Part shown: positions 32,972-42,538 of the stretch, one piece after another
How the letters are laid out: every line of letters starts with the position of its first letter
Numbering within the stretch: the stretch's first letter is position 1
Source of the DNA: Marinomonas alcarazii
Lineage (GTDB): Bacteria; Pseudomonadota; Gammaproteobacteria; Pseudomonadales; Marinomonadaceae
Assembly: GCF_003208215.1 (NCBI RefSeq)
Contig: NZ_QKLW01000009.1
Coordinates: 62,001 to 126,000 of the forward strand
Direction: 5' to 3'
Length of the DNA: 64,000 bases
The notes under the pieces: generated by a model
What the model was told of the DNA's origin: nothing
The model's input: only the letters and a program-made list of their open reading frames with translations
The model's database searches: none
Translations under genes and position numbers: made by a program

Positions 32972-34228
32972 TTAACGCTTTAGCTGAAGTTTTGCATATT
33001 TAACGACTTTGTCTTCGATTTCTTGGATTTCAATCATGTAGTGACCAACCCATAAACTGATAGGGTGCTCAGGAATGAATTCCAGTGTTTCGATGATAAG
33101 ACCATTTAATGTTTTTGGTCCGTCTGTCGGTAAGTGCCAATCTAGTGTTTTGTTTATTTCTCGAATGTGTGTCGAGCCTTCGATTCTAAAAGAGCCGTCA
33201 TCAAGCGTTTGGATTTCTTCTTCTTCGTCTTGAGTTGGTGGGGTAAATTCACCCACGATTTCTTCAAGTACGTCTTCTAAGGCTGCGATACCCTGAACAT
33301 CACCATACTCATCCACCACGATGCCCATCTGTTGATGGTCTTTTTGGAAGTTCAGCAATACTGTGTTTAGCGAGGTGCTTTCAGGGATGAAATACGGTTC
33401 AACCGTCGCTTTTAAAAGTGCTGCTTTTGATGGTGTTGGGTCACGTAGAAAGATAGCCGCATGACGAGCATGGAGAATACCGATAACCTTATTTATCTCG
33501 CCATTATAAACAGGCATACGTGTGTGTCTGCTCTGGCAAATTTGTTCGATAATCTCTTCGATTGAGTCTTCAATATCGATGCCAATCACTTCGTTTCGAG
33601 GCACCATAATATCTTCAACAGAAACTCTCTCTAGATCGAGGATGGATATCAGCATTTCTTGGTGGGCAGCAGGGATTAAGCCACTGGCCTCGTTTACTAC
33701 GGTTCTTAGTTCTTCAGAATCTAGCGTGTCGTGATTCTTTTGAGACGCATGCACGCCGATTAGGCGTAAAAGTCCATTGGACAGGCCGTTAACTAACCAG
33801 ACAAGTGGGTAAAGTGTTTTTAGTAGAATAGCGAGAACCCAAGATGCTGGAAAAGCGATTTTTTCTGGATGGATCGCAGCCAATGTTTTTGGCGTGACCT
33901 CAGCAAAAATGAGTACGACTAAGGTAAGAGCCGCGGTGGCGATAGCGACACCCGCATCTCCCCATAGTCTTACAGCAATAATGGTTGCTATAGCAGACGC
34001 AAGAATATTGACAAAGTTGTTTCCAATTAAGATAACGCCGATAAGTCTATCTGGACGTTCTAAAAGAGTGTTTACTTTGATCGCTGATCGGTTCTTGTTC
34101 TTCACAAGGTGTTTGAGTCGATATTTGTTTATCGACAACATGCCTGTTTCGGAACTCGAAAAAAAAGCTGAAAGTAAAATAAGACAAAAAAGTATTCCAC
34201 CAAGAACACCTAAGGGTACTTCGTTCAA
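32972..34228 (-). CDS. corB: CorB-like CNNM/HlyC-CorC family divalent cation transporter
   Basis: This 418-residue protein has an N-terminal DUF21/CNNM membrane domain with about four helices (ILLSAFFSSSETGMLSINKY is the family signature). Two CBS domains follow (~200-330, including IMVPRNEVIGID and GIVVDEYGDVQGI), and then a CorC_HlyC domain. CNNM/CorB proteins mediate Mg2+ transport or export coupled to ATP binding at the CBS pair. The start is TTG; no better in-frame start lies nearby. Beside it is ypjD (corE), the same pairing as in E. coli near ffh. Confidence 0.9.
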   Translation of the reverse strand: MNEVPLGVLGGILFCLILLSAFFSSSETGMLSINKYRLKHLVKNKNRSAIKVNTLLERPDRLIGVILIGNNFVNILASAIATIIAVRLWGDAGVAIATAALTLVVLIFAEVTPKTLAAIHPEKIAFPASWVLAILLKTLYPLVWLVNGLSNGLLRLIGVHASQKNHDTLDSEELRTVVNEASGLIPAAHQEMLISILDLERVSVEDIMVPRNEVIGIDIEDSIEEIIEQICQSRHTRMPVYNGEINKVIGILHARHAAIFLRDPTPSKAALLKATVEPYFIPESTSLNTVLLNFQKDHQQMGIVVDEYGDVQGIAALEDVLEEIVGEFTPPTQDEEEEIQTLDDGSFRIEGSTHIREINKTLDWHLPTDGPKTLNGLIIETLEFIPEHPISLWVGHYMIEIQEIEDKVVKYAKLQLKR

Positions 34229-34312
34229 AAAGGGATCGCCTCGATTATGTAGATAACTGGATTATTGGTTCTTAAGATCTGACTGTCAAACATACTTTAA
34301 CATCATGCACTG

Positions 34313-35080
34313 TTAATATTGTAAAATTTGCAGCGCAATTTTACTGCCAAAGTAGCCTAGCATGAGTAAGAAAAAACCGCTTAGAGTCAATTTGACGGCT
34401 AACTGACCGCGCCAACCGGCTATGTATCTGCCAAGCAATAGCCCTGCAAAGACAAACCATGACGCAATTGTGAAAAATGTTTTATGGACTAAATGTTGAG
34501 CAAACATATCCTCAATGAAGTAAAAGCCAGTAGCGATTGTGATGGTCAGCAAAATAAATGCAGCCCAAATAAATTCAAACATCAAGCGCTCTAACACTTG
34601 CAGTGGCGGTACTCTTAATAGCTGTTTTAGTTTGTGGTGCTTTAGTTGGTATTCTTGCATGGCAAGTAAAATGCCGACACCACAAGCCGTTGCGAATAAG
34701 CTGTAAGCGACCGAAGCGATCAAAATGTGGGCGCTAGTGCCCCAAGAGTTACTGTGTAACTGCTTTAAATCCCATGGCTCAATAGCATTCAGGGCAATCA
34801 TAATGGCGCCAAGAGGGAATGCAGCACCAAGCAGTAGTGACAAATCTTTATTGCGATTGCTTAGCCATAATAAGCTGTTGCCGATTAAAGCAATGAGCAA
34901 GCCAATCGTTAAAAAGTTAAAACCATCTCGATTTAATAGTATTTGCGTAAGTGCGAAGGTATGCGTGACGATCGCAATTGCTCCTACATACTGTGTATAA
35001 AGGCTTTTGGGGCGAAAAAAGTACGCTGTGCCGGCAATCAAACAAACGATACAAGCAAGCCAAAGCGATAATTGAGTCAT
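34313..35080 (-). CDS. ypjD: YpjD-like cytochrome c assembly (CcsA/HemX-type) membrane protein
   Basis: This 255-residue integral membrane protein has about eight helices and the conserved core of the CcsA/CcmC superfamily: HILIASVAYSLFATACGVGI in the middle and a C-terminal TIASWFVFAGLLLGRYIAGW. In E. coli the equivalent gene (ypjD, corE) lies between ffh and corB and has been linked to Mg2+ efflux; its biochemical role is unclear. It is divergent from ffh and upstream of the CorB-like gene on the same strand with an 84-bp gap. Confidence 0.85.
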   Translation of the reverse strand: MTQLSLWLACIVCLIAGTAYFFRPKSLYTQYVGAIAIVTHTFALTQILLNRDGFNFLTIGLLIALIGNSLLWLSNRNKDLSLLLGAAFPLGAIMIALNAIEPWDLKQLHSNSWGTSAHILIASVAYSLFATACGVGILLAMQEYQLKHHKLKQLLRVPPLQVLERLMFEFIWAAFILLTITIATGFYFIEDMFAQHLVHKTFFTIASWFVFAGLLLGRYIAGWRGQLAVKLTLSGFFLLMLGYFGSKIALQILQY

Positions 35081-35209
35081 GAAACTAACGGTTCCGCTGG
35101 GTAAAGGTATAGGGTGTAAATCATTTATCCGTTATAATAGAGACAATTTCACCTTGGATAAACTGAAACTGTAGGTTTTTTCCATTTAGAGTCAAAATTT
35201 GAGGGCAAT

Positions 35210-36586
35210 ATGTTCGACAATTTATCGAATCGCTTAACTTCCTCGCTTGATCGTATTCGAGGCCGAGCTAAATTAACAGAAGACAACATACAAGAAGTGT
35301 TACGCGAAGTGCGTATGGCTCTGCTTGAAGCCGATGTTGCCTTGCCTGTTGTTAAAGACTTTATCGCAGCGGTTAAAGAGCGCGCGATAGGAACCGAAGT
35401 TTCTAAAAGTTTGAGTCCAGGTCAAGTATTCCTGAAGATCGTTAAGCAGGAACTTGAGAATGTCATGGGGCAGGCCAACGATGGCTTAAACCTTCGTGTT
35501 GCTCGCCCTGCGGTTATTTTGTTAGCAGGTTTGCAAGGTGCAGGTAAAACAACATCTGCAGCTAAGCTTGCTAAGTACTTGAAAGAGCGTGAGAAAAAAT
35601 CTGTCTCTGTGGTGAGTGCGGACATTTATCGTCCAGCCGCTATTAAACAGCTTGAGACCCTAGCTGGAGAAGTCGGTGTTGACTTTATTTCCAGTGATTT
35701 GTCGCAAAAGCCAATCGATATTGTTAACAATGCTATCGACTATGCCAAGAAAGCACATAAAGATGTCTTGATTGTCGATACCGCAGGCCGTTTGTCTGTC
35801 GACGAAGACATGATGGCCGAGATTAAAGCCTTGCATGCGGCGGTTAATCCGATTGAAACCTTGTTTGTTGTTGATGCAATGACAGGTCAAGATGCTGCGA
35901 ACACAGCTAAAGCATTTGGTGATGTGTTGCCTCTTACAGGTGTGATCCTGACTAAGACTGACGGTGATGCTCGTGGCGGTGCTGCATTATCTGTTCGCCA
36001 CATTACTGGTAAGCCGATTAAGTTTTTGGGTGTGGGGGAGAAAACCGATGCTCTAGAACCGTTCCACCCAGACCGTTTGGCTTCACGTATCCTTGGTATG
36101 GGCGACATGCTTTCCTTAATAGAGGAAGCAGAGCAAAAGATCGATAAAGATAAGGCTGAAAAGCTTGCAGGCAAACTGAAGAAAGGCAAGGGCTTTGATT
36201 TAGAAGACTTTAAAGAACAGCTTCAGCAGATGAAAAACATGGGCGGAATGACCTCTATGTTGGACAAGCTTCCTGGTATGGGGCAGCTGGGCAATATTCA
36301 AGATAAAGTGAACGATAAAATGTTCGTTCAAATGGAAGCATTGATTAATTCCATGACACCTGCTGAGCGCCGTAATCCTGATGTGATTAATGGTTCTCGT
36401 AAAAAACGTATTTCAACAGGTGCAGGTTTGCAAATTCAGGATTTGAACCGTTTGCTTAAGCAGCATAAGCAGATGCAGAAAATGATGAAGAAGATGTCCG
36501 CGAAAGGTGGTATGCAAAAAATGATGCGCGGCCTTGGTGGAATGATGCCTGGAGGCTTTCCTGGCGGTGGTGGTTTCCCTAAATAA
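35210..36586 (+). CDS. ffh: Ffh, signal recognition particle GTPase (SRP54)
   Basis: This 458-residue protein contains the N domain (~1-90) and the G domain with the P-loop GLQGAGKTT (~107), DTAGR, TKTDGDARGG and the SRP-specific insertion. A Met-rich M domain follows from ~300 (KNMGGMTSMLDKLPGMGQLG and a GGMM/GGFPGGG tail), which binds signal peptides and 4.5S RNA. It targets inner-membrane proteins cotranslationally with FtsY. A terminator separates it from the rpsP operon. Confidence 0.98.
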   Translation: MFDNLSNRLTSSLDRIRGRAKLTEDNIQEVLREVRMALLEADVALPVVKDFIAAVKERAIGTEVSKSLSPGQVFLKIVKQELENVMGQANDGLNLRVARPAVILLAGLQGAGKTTSAAKLAKYLKEREKKSVSVVSADIYRPAAIKQLETLAGEVGVDFISSDLSQKPIDIVNNAIDYAKKAHKDVLIVDTAGRLSVDEDMMAEIKALHAAVNPIETLFVVDAMTGQDAANTAKAFGDVLPLTGVILTKTDGDARGGAALSVRHITGKPIKFLGVGEKTDALEPFHPDRLASRILGMGDMLSLIEEAEQKIDKDKAEKLAGKLKKGKGFDLEDFKEQLQQMKNMGGMTSMLDKLPGMGQLGNIQDKVNDKMFVQMEALINSMTPAERRNPDVINGSRKKRISTGAGLQIQDLNRLLKQHKQMQKMMKKMSAKGGMQKMMRGLGGMMPGGFPGGGGFPK

Positions 36587-36640
36587 AGGGGCTATCTTCT
36601 TGTTTTTATTGGATGGACTAAAAAAACTTCCAATTAAAGT

Positions 36641-36671
36641 GAAAGGGCGAGTAAATCGCCCTTTCGTTTTT
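36641..36671 (+). terminator. Rho-independent terminator after ffh
   Basis: GAAAGGGCGA pairs perfectly with TCGCCCTTTC around a 5-base loop, followed by GTTTTTC. Confidence 0.9.
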
Positions 36672-36767
36672 CTAGTTTATCGACTAGAATATGCCGCCTT
36701 CTTGTAGTATGAGTCAAAAATTCGACTCGGCAAGAGGTGTTTCGTTAAGCAATAAGGAACCAATCAT

Positions 36768-37016
36768 ATGGTAACTATTCGTCTTTCTCGTGGTGGCTCT
36801 AAAAAGCGCCCATTCTATCACTTGAACGTGGCTGATAGCCGCAATGCTCGTGATGGTCGTTATATCGAGCGTTTGGGTTTCTTTAACCCTGTTGCTCGTG
36901 GTCAAGAAGAACGTCTACGCATCGATCTAGATCGCGTAAACCACTGGGTTAGCCAAGGCGCTCAACTTTCTGACCGTGCTGCGCAGCTTGTAAAAGATGC
37001 TAGCAAAAACGCTTAA
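36768..37016 (+). CDS. rpsP: 30S ribosomal protein bS16
   Basis: This 82-residue protein has the invariant bS16 start [20 protein letters not shown] and the motif [20 protein letters not shown]. It binds 16S rRNA helices early in 30S assembly. AAGGA lies upstream of the ATG. It is first in the conserved rpsP-rimM-trmD-rplS operon; codon use is that of a highly expressed gene. Confidence 0.99.
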   Translation: MVTIRLSRGGSKKRPFYHLNVADSRNARDGRYIERLGFFNPVARGQEERLRIDLDRVNHWVSQGAQLSDRAAQLVKDASKNA

Positions 37017-37031
37017 TATTGAGGTAATGCT

Positions 37032-37577
37032 ATGTCTAAACTAAAACAAGCGGCCGCTCCTGAGCAAGCCCTTGTGGTTGGACGCATTACATCAGTATAT
37101 GGTGTTAAAGGGTGGGTGAAGTTGTATTCGCACACCGAGCCAATGCAAGGAATCTTTGATTACAAACATTGGTGGTTGAAAACTCCTAGTGGGTGGAAAA
37201 CCGTAGAATTAAGCCAAGGGCGTTTGCAAGGACGTGGTTTGGTGGCGTCAGTTAAAGGCTATAGCGACAGAGATCAAGTAAAAGAAATCTGCGGTATGGA
37301 CATTTATATTGATGCAGCAGAGCTACCAGAACTGGATGAAGGTGATTATTACTGGAGTCAACTGGAAGGTCTGAGGGTTATTACCAAAGAGGGTGTCCTC
37401 TTAGGGAAGGTTTCTCAACTTATGGAAACTGGTGCGAATGATGTAATTGTTGTCCGCGCGTGTGAAGGTAGCTTTGATCGTGAAGAGCGATTGATTCCGT
37501 ATGCTCCAGGAACCTATGTTTTAAACATCGATTTAGAACAGCAGGAAATGGTTGTTGACTGGGATCCAGAATTTTAA
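37032..37577 (+). CDS. rimM: RimM, 16S rRNA processing / 30S maturation factor
   Basis: This 181-residue protein has the N-terminal RimM domain (VVGRITSVYGVKGWVKLYSH) and a C-terminal PRC barrel (DYYWSQLEGLRVIT, with ERLIPYAPGTYV). It binds uS19 and the 30S head during assembly. It starts 15 bases after rpsP with GAGGTAA upstream, as expected for this operon. Confidence 0.97.
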   Translation: MSKLKQAAAPEQALVVGRITSVYGVKGWVKLYSHTEPMQGIFDYKHWWLKTPSGWKTVELSQGRLQGRGLVASVKGYSDRDQVKEICGMDIYIDAAELPELDEGDYYWSQLEGLRVITKEGVLLGKVSQLMETGANDVIVVRACEGSFDREERLIPYAPGTYVLNIDLEQQEMVVDWDPEF

Positions 37578-37599
37578 ACAGATAAGCTGAGGTCACAAC

Positions 37600-38352
37600 G
37601 TGAAGGTTAGCGTTATATCGCTCTTTCCGGAAATGTTTCAGGCCATTACCCAATATGGAGTAACGGGCAGAGCCATTAAGTCTGGGTTGGTTGAGGTGGA
37701 TTTTATTAATCCCCGTGATTTTACTCATGACAAGCATAAGACTGTAGATGATCGACCTTACGGTGGTGGTCCAGGGATGTTGATGAAAGTTCAACCTCTC
37801 AAAGATGCCATTGAAAGTGCCAAGTTATCGGTACCCAATGCAAAAGTTATTTATCTATCCCCTCAAGGGCGTACGCTAACGCAAGAAGGCGTGCAGCAGC
37901 TTGCTAAACAAGCAGAATTTATTCTGGTAGCAGGTCGCTATGAAGGCGTTGATGAACGTTTGATTCAGTCTGAGATTGATGAAGAATGGTCAATAGGCGA
38001 CTTTGTCCTAAGTGGTGGTGAGTTACCGGCTATGGTGCTCATGGATGCTGTATTTCGTATGGTTCCAGGAGTATTGGGAAAGCAAGCGTCTGCGGATGAA
38101 GATTCATTTTCTGATGGTTTGCTGGATTGTCCGCATTACACTCGCCCAGAAGTGCTAAATGGTGAACCTGTGCCATCAGTGCTGCTTAGTGGCAACCACG
38201 AGGAGATTAGACGCTGGCGATTAAAGCAAAAGCTCGCAAGAACTTTTCAACGCCGGCCAGACCTTCTGCAGAACCTTGAGTTGGACAAGGAACAGCAGTT
38301 GTTGTTAGAAGAGTTTATTCGCGAAACTGAAGATTCAACCTCGGCAGAGTAG
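37600..38352 (+). CDS. trmD: TrmD, tRNA (guanine-N1)-methyltransferase (m1G37)
   Basis: This 250-residue SPOUT-class knotted methyltransferase carries the hallmarks [33 protein letters not shown], the knot region [12 protein letters not shown], and [15 protein letters not shown]. It methylates G37 of tRNAs for Leu, Pro and Arg to prevent frameshifting. The start codon is GTG with CTGAGG upstream. It is the third gene of the operon. Confidence 0.98.
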   Translation: MKVSVISLFPEMFQAITQYGVTGRAIKSGLVEVDFINPRDFTHDKHKTVDDRPYGGGPGMLMKVQPLKDAIESAKLSVPNAKVIYLSPQGRTLTQEGVQQLAKQAEFILVAGRYEGVDERLIQSEIDEEWSIGDFVLSGGELPAMVLMDAVFRMVPGVLGKQASADEDSFSDGLLDCPHYTRPEVLNGEPVPSVLLSGNHEEIRRWRLKQKLARTFQRRPDLLQNLELDKEQQLLLEEFIRETEDSTSAE

Positions 38353-38421
38353 GAATTGCGAGCTTATCAGAAAGAAGAACCTTCGAGCTGATAAGAAACC
38401 ATATCATTAGGAGTCACATCC

Positions 38422-38784
38422 ATGAGCAATAAAACTAAACTGATTCAGCAGTTAGAAGCTGAACAAATGACAAAAGAAGTCCCAGCCTTCGGTCCTGGTG
38501 ATACTATTGTTGTTCAGGTTAAAGTTAAAGAAGGTTCACGCGAGCGTCTACAGGCCTATGAAGGTGTTGTAATCTCTAAGCGTAACCGTGGTCTTAACTC
38601 AGCATTTACCGTTCGTAAAATTTCTAGCGGTATCGGTGTTGAGCGTGCTTTCCAAACGTACAGCCCTTTGGTTGAAAGCATCGAAGTTAAACGCCGCGGT
38701 GACGTGCGTCAAGCTAAGATCTACTACCTACGCGAGCGTTCTGGTAAATCTGCACGTATTAAAGAAAAATTGGCTAAACGTTAA
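38422..38784 (+). CDS. rplS: 50S ribosomal protein bL19
   Basis: This 120-residue protein has the bL19 motifs [39 protein letters not shown] and [20 protein letters not shown]. It sits at the 30S-50S interface. TTAGGAG precedes the start, and a very strong terminator follows. Confidence 0.99.
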   Translation: MSNKTKLIQQLEAEQMTKEVPAFGPGDTIVVQVKVKEGSRERLQAYEGVVISKRNRGLNSAFTVRKISSGIGVERAFQTYSPLVESIEVKRRGDVRQAKIYYLRERSGKSARIKEKLAKR

Positions 38785-38796
38785 TTTTATCTTATT

Positions 38797-38827
38797 AAAA
38801 AAAGGCGACGCGAGTCGCCTTTTTTTA
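38797..38827 (+). terminator. Rho-independent terminator after rplS
   Basis: The stem GGCGAC/GTCGCC with flanking A7/T7 pairing and a GCGA tetraloop ends the rpsP-rimM-trmD-rplS operon. Confidence 0.95.
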
Positions 38828-38872
38828 TGGAACTAACCCCCTCTCGTATGGCCTAATGGAGACTGTTTTATC

Positions 38873-39610
38873 ATGTCTTTGGGGTTTTTCATGAAGCGTT
38901 CTTTTTTGTCTTTCTGTAGCTCTGCTGTCGCAGGCGCATTTCTTTTCTCGTTTTCCGCTACTGTTTTTGCAGATCAAGCTGCTGTTTTATCCGCTATACA
39001 AACTGCATTACCTCAATACGAAGTCGAAAGCGTTGACTTACACGATGAAGCCGGCCTGTACGTTGTCGCCCTAAAAAATGGACCAACGCTGCATGTTACT
39101 CAAGATGGTAAGTATTTTGTCGCTGGTGATCTTTATCGAGTTGACGGTACAAAACTGGAAAATGAAACAGAAAAAGCAAAACTTGCTAAGATTGAATCAT
39201 TGCCTGAGTCACAAATGATTGTTTTTAAAGCAAAAGATGAGAAAGCGCATATCACAGTCTTTACTGATGTAGATTGTGGTTATTGTCGAATGCTTCATAA
39301 AGAAGTTCCCAAGCTTAATGAGGCTGGAGTGACCGTTAGATATTTGGCATATCCAAGAGCCGGTATTGGTTCTGAGACTTATACAAAAATGGTTAGTGTC
39401 TGGTGTTCAGCAGATCCTAAAGAGTGGTTGGCACAAGCAAAATTAGGTGCAGAGATCCCTGAAAACAAATGTGTTAACCCCGTTGCAGATCAATACAAAT
39501 TAGGTAATGAGGTGGGTGTTAGAGGCACACCAAGCATTGTGTTGGAAAGTGGTGAGTTCTTGCCTGGCTATTTACCTGCTGCTGAGTTAGTAAAACGCCT
39601 TGGGTTATAG
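38873..39610 (+). CDS. dsbC: DsbC-type periplasmic protein disulfide isomerase
   Basis: This 245-residue protein has a signal peptide (cleavage after ATVFA). An N-terminal dimerisation domain (TALPQYEVESVDLHDEAGLY) is followed by a thioredoxin-fold catalytic domain with active site CGYC (TDVDCGYCRMLHKE) and the cis-Pro loop RGTPSIVLE. The second cysteine pair of the family is present (VWCSADP and NKCVNP). The ATG at 38873 has GGAG 11 bases away; an ATG at 38891, directly before the signal peptide core, is equally possible. It lies upstream of hom, a common arrangement in gammaproteobacteria. Confidence 0.95.
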   Translation: MSLGFFMKRSFLSFCSSAVAGAFLFSFSATVFADQAAVLSAIQTALPQYEVESVDLHDEAGLYVVALKNGPTLHVTQDGKYFVAGDLYRVDGTKLENETEKAKLAKIESLPESQMIVFKAKDEKAHITVFTDVDCGYCRMLHKEVPKLNEAGVTVRYLAYPRAGIGSETYTKMVSVWCSADPKEWLAQAKLGAEIPENKCVNPVADQYKLGNEVGVRGTPSIVLESGEFLPGYLPAAELVKRLGL

Positions 39611-39754
39611 TCATATTGCGAAATATTCCACCAAACATGAGCCTTCTTCAGCCTTTTCTACGTTGGGTTTGAATAGCTCTGGCGTTATAATAAGTTAGAT
39701 TGTCACTTCGTTAAGTGTCTTATAAAAATTAGATTATCTCTGTGGGGTATTGTT

Positions 39755-41056
39755 TTGAAACCGGTAAAAGTCGGAATTTGTGGGCTGGGGACAGTGGGGT
39801 CCGGTAGTTTTAACATTCTTCTTAATAATGCAGAAGAGATTACACGTCGAGTTGGTCGCAGTATTGTTATTGAGCAGGTTGGTGCGCGTCGTGATAACGA
39901 TGCTTGTGATACCTCTAATATCAATGTTACCCGTGATATTTTTGATGTAGTCAACAATCCAGAGATTGATATTGTTCTTGAGTTAATTGGTGGCACTACG
40001 GTTGCCAAAGAGCTTGTTCTTACGGCTATTGAAAATGGTAAGCATGTCGTTACTGCAAACAAAGCTCTGATTGCTGAGCATGGCAACGAAATTTTTGCTA
40101 AAGCTCAAGAAAAAGGCGTAATTGTTGCCTTTGAAGCGGCTGTGGCTGGCGGTATACCTATTATTAAGCAAATTCGTGAAGGCTTGTCTGCCAATAAAAT
40201 TGAATGGTTGGCGGGCATCATTAATGGCACTGGCAACTTTATTTTGACCGAAATGAGCCAGAAAGGTCGCGATTTTGAAGATGTCTTGGCTGAAGCTCAG
40301 GCGCTAGGCTATGCAGAAGCTGATCCTACTTTTGATATTGAAGGGATTGATGCGGCGCATAAATTAACGATTCTGGCGTCTATCGCGTTTGGTATCCCTT
40401 TACAATTTGAAAAAACCTACACAGAAGGAATTAGCCGAATTACTGCTGAAGATGTGGCATTTGCCGATGATCTTGGTTATGCGATCAAGCATTTAGGTAT
40501 TGCTCGCCGCTCTAAAGCAGGAATTGAGTTGCGTGTTCACCCGACGCTAATTTCTCACAAACAACTGTTGGCCAATGTTAATGGCGTGATGAACGCTATT
40601 ATGGTGCAAGGCGATGTCGTGGGCCCAACCCTGACATACGGTGCCGGTGCTGGCGCATCGCCAACGGGTTCTTCTGTTATTGCTGACGTGATCGATGTTG
40701 CTCGTACTCTAACGGCAGATCCAACGAATCGAGTGCCTCATTTGGCTTTCCAAGCGGACTCTTTGTCTAATGTTCAAGTATTGCCCGTTGAAGAAATTGA
40801 ATGTGGCTTTTTCTTGAATATGACCATTAAAGATCGTGCTGGTGTGCTGGCGAATATTACTCAAATCCTATCCGTCAATGACATTAGTATAGAGTCTCTT
40901 ATTCAGCGTGAGCGTGAAGGCAGTGAGTTAGTGCCTTTGGTGGTGATGACTCATGATGTTAAAGAACGCAATATGAATGCTGCGATTGCGGCAATTGAAG
41001 CCTTGCCGGATGTTGCTGGAACAGTACAACGTATCCGTGTTGAAAACTTGGCCTAA
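39755..41056 (+). CDS. hom: Homoserine dehydrogenase
   Basis: This 433-residue monofunctional enzyme has the NAD(P) site VGICGLGTVGSGSFN, the catalytic-domain motifs ANKALIAEHGNEIF and AAVAGGIPIIKQIREGL and a C-terminal ACT domain (~350-430, starting FFLNMTIKDRAGVLANITQI) for threonine feedback. It reduces aspartate semialdehyde to homoserine. The start is TTG, with GTGGGG eight to thirteen bases upstream. It is 12 bases upstream of thrC. It is not fused to aspartokinase, unlike E. coli ThrA. Confidence 0.97.
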   Translation: MKPVKVGICGLGTVGSGSFNILLNNAEEITRRVGRSIVIEQVGARRDNDACDTSNINVTRDIFDVVNNPEIDIVLELIGGTTVAKELVLTAIENGKHVVTANKALIAEHGNEIFAKAQEKGVIVAFEAAVAGGIPIIKQIREGLSANKIEWLAGIINGTGNFILTEMSQKGRDFEDVLAEAQALGYAEADPTFDIEGIDAAHKLTILASIAFGIPLQFEKTYTEGISRITAEDVAFADDLGYAIKHLGIARRSKAGIELRVHPTLISHKQLLANVNGVMNAIMVQGDVVGPTLTYGAGAGASPTGSSVIADVIDVARTLTADPTNRVPHLAFQADSLSNVQVLPVEEIECGFFLNMTIKDRAGVLANITQILSVNDISIESLIQREREGSELVPLVVMTHDVKERNMNAAIAAIEALPDVAGTVQRIRVENLA

Positions 41057-41068
41057 GAGAGAATAACT

Positions 41069-42454
41069 ATGAAATACATTTCGACTCGTGGTAAAGCGCC
41101 AGCGCTTTCTTTTGGTGATGTGCTATTGGCCGGTTTGGCAAATGATGGTGGTTTGTATGTACCAGAAACCTTGCCTCATTACAGCAAAGAAGAAATCGCT
41201 TCGTGGGCGAATTTAAGTTATCAAGAGCTGGCTTTTAAAGTCATGTGGCCTTTTGTGGAAGGCGATATTCCGGCTGACGCATTTAAGACTATGATTAATG
41301 ATGCTTATGCCAGCTTCAATCATACTTCTATTGCGCCTATGGTACAGGTCGGTAACAACGAATGGATTCTTGAGTTGTTCCGTGGTCCAACCTTGGCATT
41401 TAAAGATTTTGCCTTGCAGTTGCTTGGCCGTTTGATGGACTATGTTTTGTCAGAGCGCAAAGAAAAGCTGGTTATCCTCGGTGCGACATCGGGTGACACT
41501 GGCTCTGCCGCGATTGAAGGTTGCCGTCATTCTGAACATCTGAATATCTTTATTTTGCACCCATATCAGCGTGTATCTGAAGTACAACGTCGTCAAATGA
41601 CCACTGTTATTGGCGATAATGTATTTAATATTGCTGTGAAAGGTAATTTCGATGACTGCCAGGGCATGGTGAAATCCAGCTTTGCAGATCAGTCTTTCTT
41701 GAAGGGCGCTAAGTTAGGTGCAGTGAATTCGATTAACTGGGCTCGTATCATGGCTCAGATCGTTTACTATTTTTCTTCTGCCTTGTCTGTTGGCGCACCA
41801 CATCGTAAGGTGTCTTTCTCTATACCAACGGGCAACTTTGGCGATATTTTTGCTGGTTACTTGGCGAAGAAAATGGGTCTGCCGGTCGATCAGTTGGTAG
41901 TGGCTACCAACCAAAACGATATTTTGCATCGCGTCATCGCAGAGAATGACATGAGCCGTCAATCTTTGAATGTCACCTTGTCGCCAAGTATGGATATCAT
42001 GGTTTCCAGTAACTTCGAGCGTTTGTTGTTTGATGCTCATGGTCGTGATGGCGCAGCAATTGATGATTTGATGGCACGTTTTAACAAGGGCGATGTGTCG
42101 TTAAATGATCAAGCTTGGTCTTTTGTAAAAGAGAACTTTGATAGCTACAAAGTGGATGATAAGAAAACCTGCGAAGTAATTGCTGATGTGTTTGCTAAAA
42201 CACAATACCTTCTTGATCCGCATACAGCGATTGGACTTGAAGCGGCTCGTCATTGCTGGAAAGATCAATCTGTTCCAATGATCACTTTGGCAACGGCACA
42301 TCCAGTGAAATTCCCAGAAGCGGTTGAAAAAGCTGGTTGTGAAACGCCAGTACTGCCCGAGCACATGAAAGATCTTTTCGAGCGTGAAGAGTCTTATACT
42401 GTGTTGGACAACAGCTTGAGCGATGTCCAAGCTTTTGTAGCAGATAAAATCTAG
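41069..42454 (+). CDS. thrC: Threonine synthase
   Basis: This 461-residue PLP enzyme of the longer bacterial type has the N-terminal YISTRGKAPALSFGDVLLAG, the PLP-lysine motif GPTLAFKDFALQLLG, the phosphate-binding GATSGDTGSAAIEG and IPTGNFGDIFAGYLAK. It converts phosphohomoserine to threonine and completes the branch begun by hom. No thrB (homoserine kinase) is adjacent, so that step is encoded elsewhere, as in pseudomonads. No leader-peptide attenuator is visible upstream of hom. Confidence 0.97.
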   Translation: MKYISTRGKAPALSFGDVLLAGLANDGGLYVPETLPHYSKEEIASWANLSYQELAFKVMWPFVEGDIPADAFKTMINDAYASFNHTSIAPMVQVGNNEWILELFRGPTLAFKDFALQLLGRLMDYVLSERKEKLVILGATSGDTGSAAIEGCRHSEHLNIFILHPYQRVSEVQRRQMTTVIGDNVFNIAVKGNFDDCQGMVKSSFADQSFLKGAKLGAVNSINWARIMAQIVYYFSSALSVGAPHRKVSFSIPTGNFGDIFAGYLAKKMGLPVDQLVVATNQNDILHRVIAENDMSRQSLNVTLSPSMDIMVSSNFERLLFDAHGRDGAAIDDLMARFNKGDVSLNDQAWSFVKENFDSYKVDDKKTCEVIADVFAKTQYLLDPHTAIGLEAARHCWKDQSVPMITLATAHPVKFPEAVEKAGCETPVLPEHMKDLFEREESYTVLDNSLSDVQAFVADKI

Positions 42455-42482
42455 CTCAAAGCCATTTAATAAGACTGATAAT

Positions 42483-42515
42483 AACGGCCAATCAACGATT
42501 GGCCGTTTCTTTTTC
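42483..42515 (+). terminator. Rho-independent terminator after thrC
   Basis: AACGGCCAATC pairs with GATTGGCCGTT around a 3-base loop, followed by TCTTTTTCC. Confidence 0.85.
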
Positions 42516-42538
42516 CTCTATACTTTTGTGTCTTTCAT

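Noticed and set aside
39610..39755. Possible threonine attenuator before hom
   Set aside because: There is no short Thr/Ile-rich leader frame followed by a terminator hairpin in these 145 bases.
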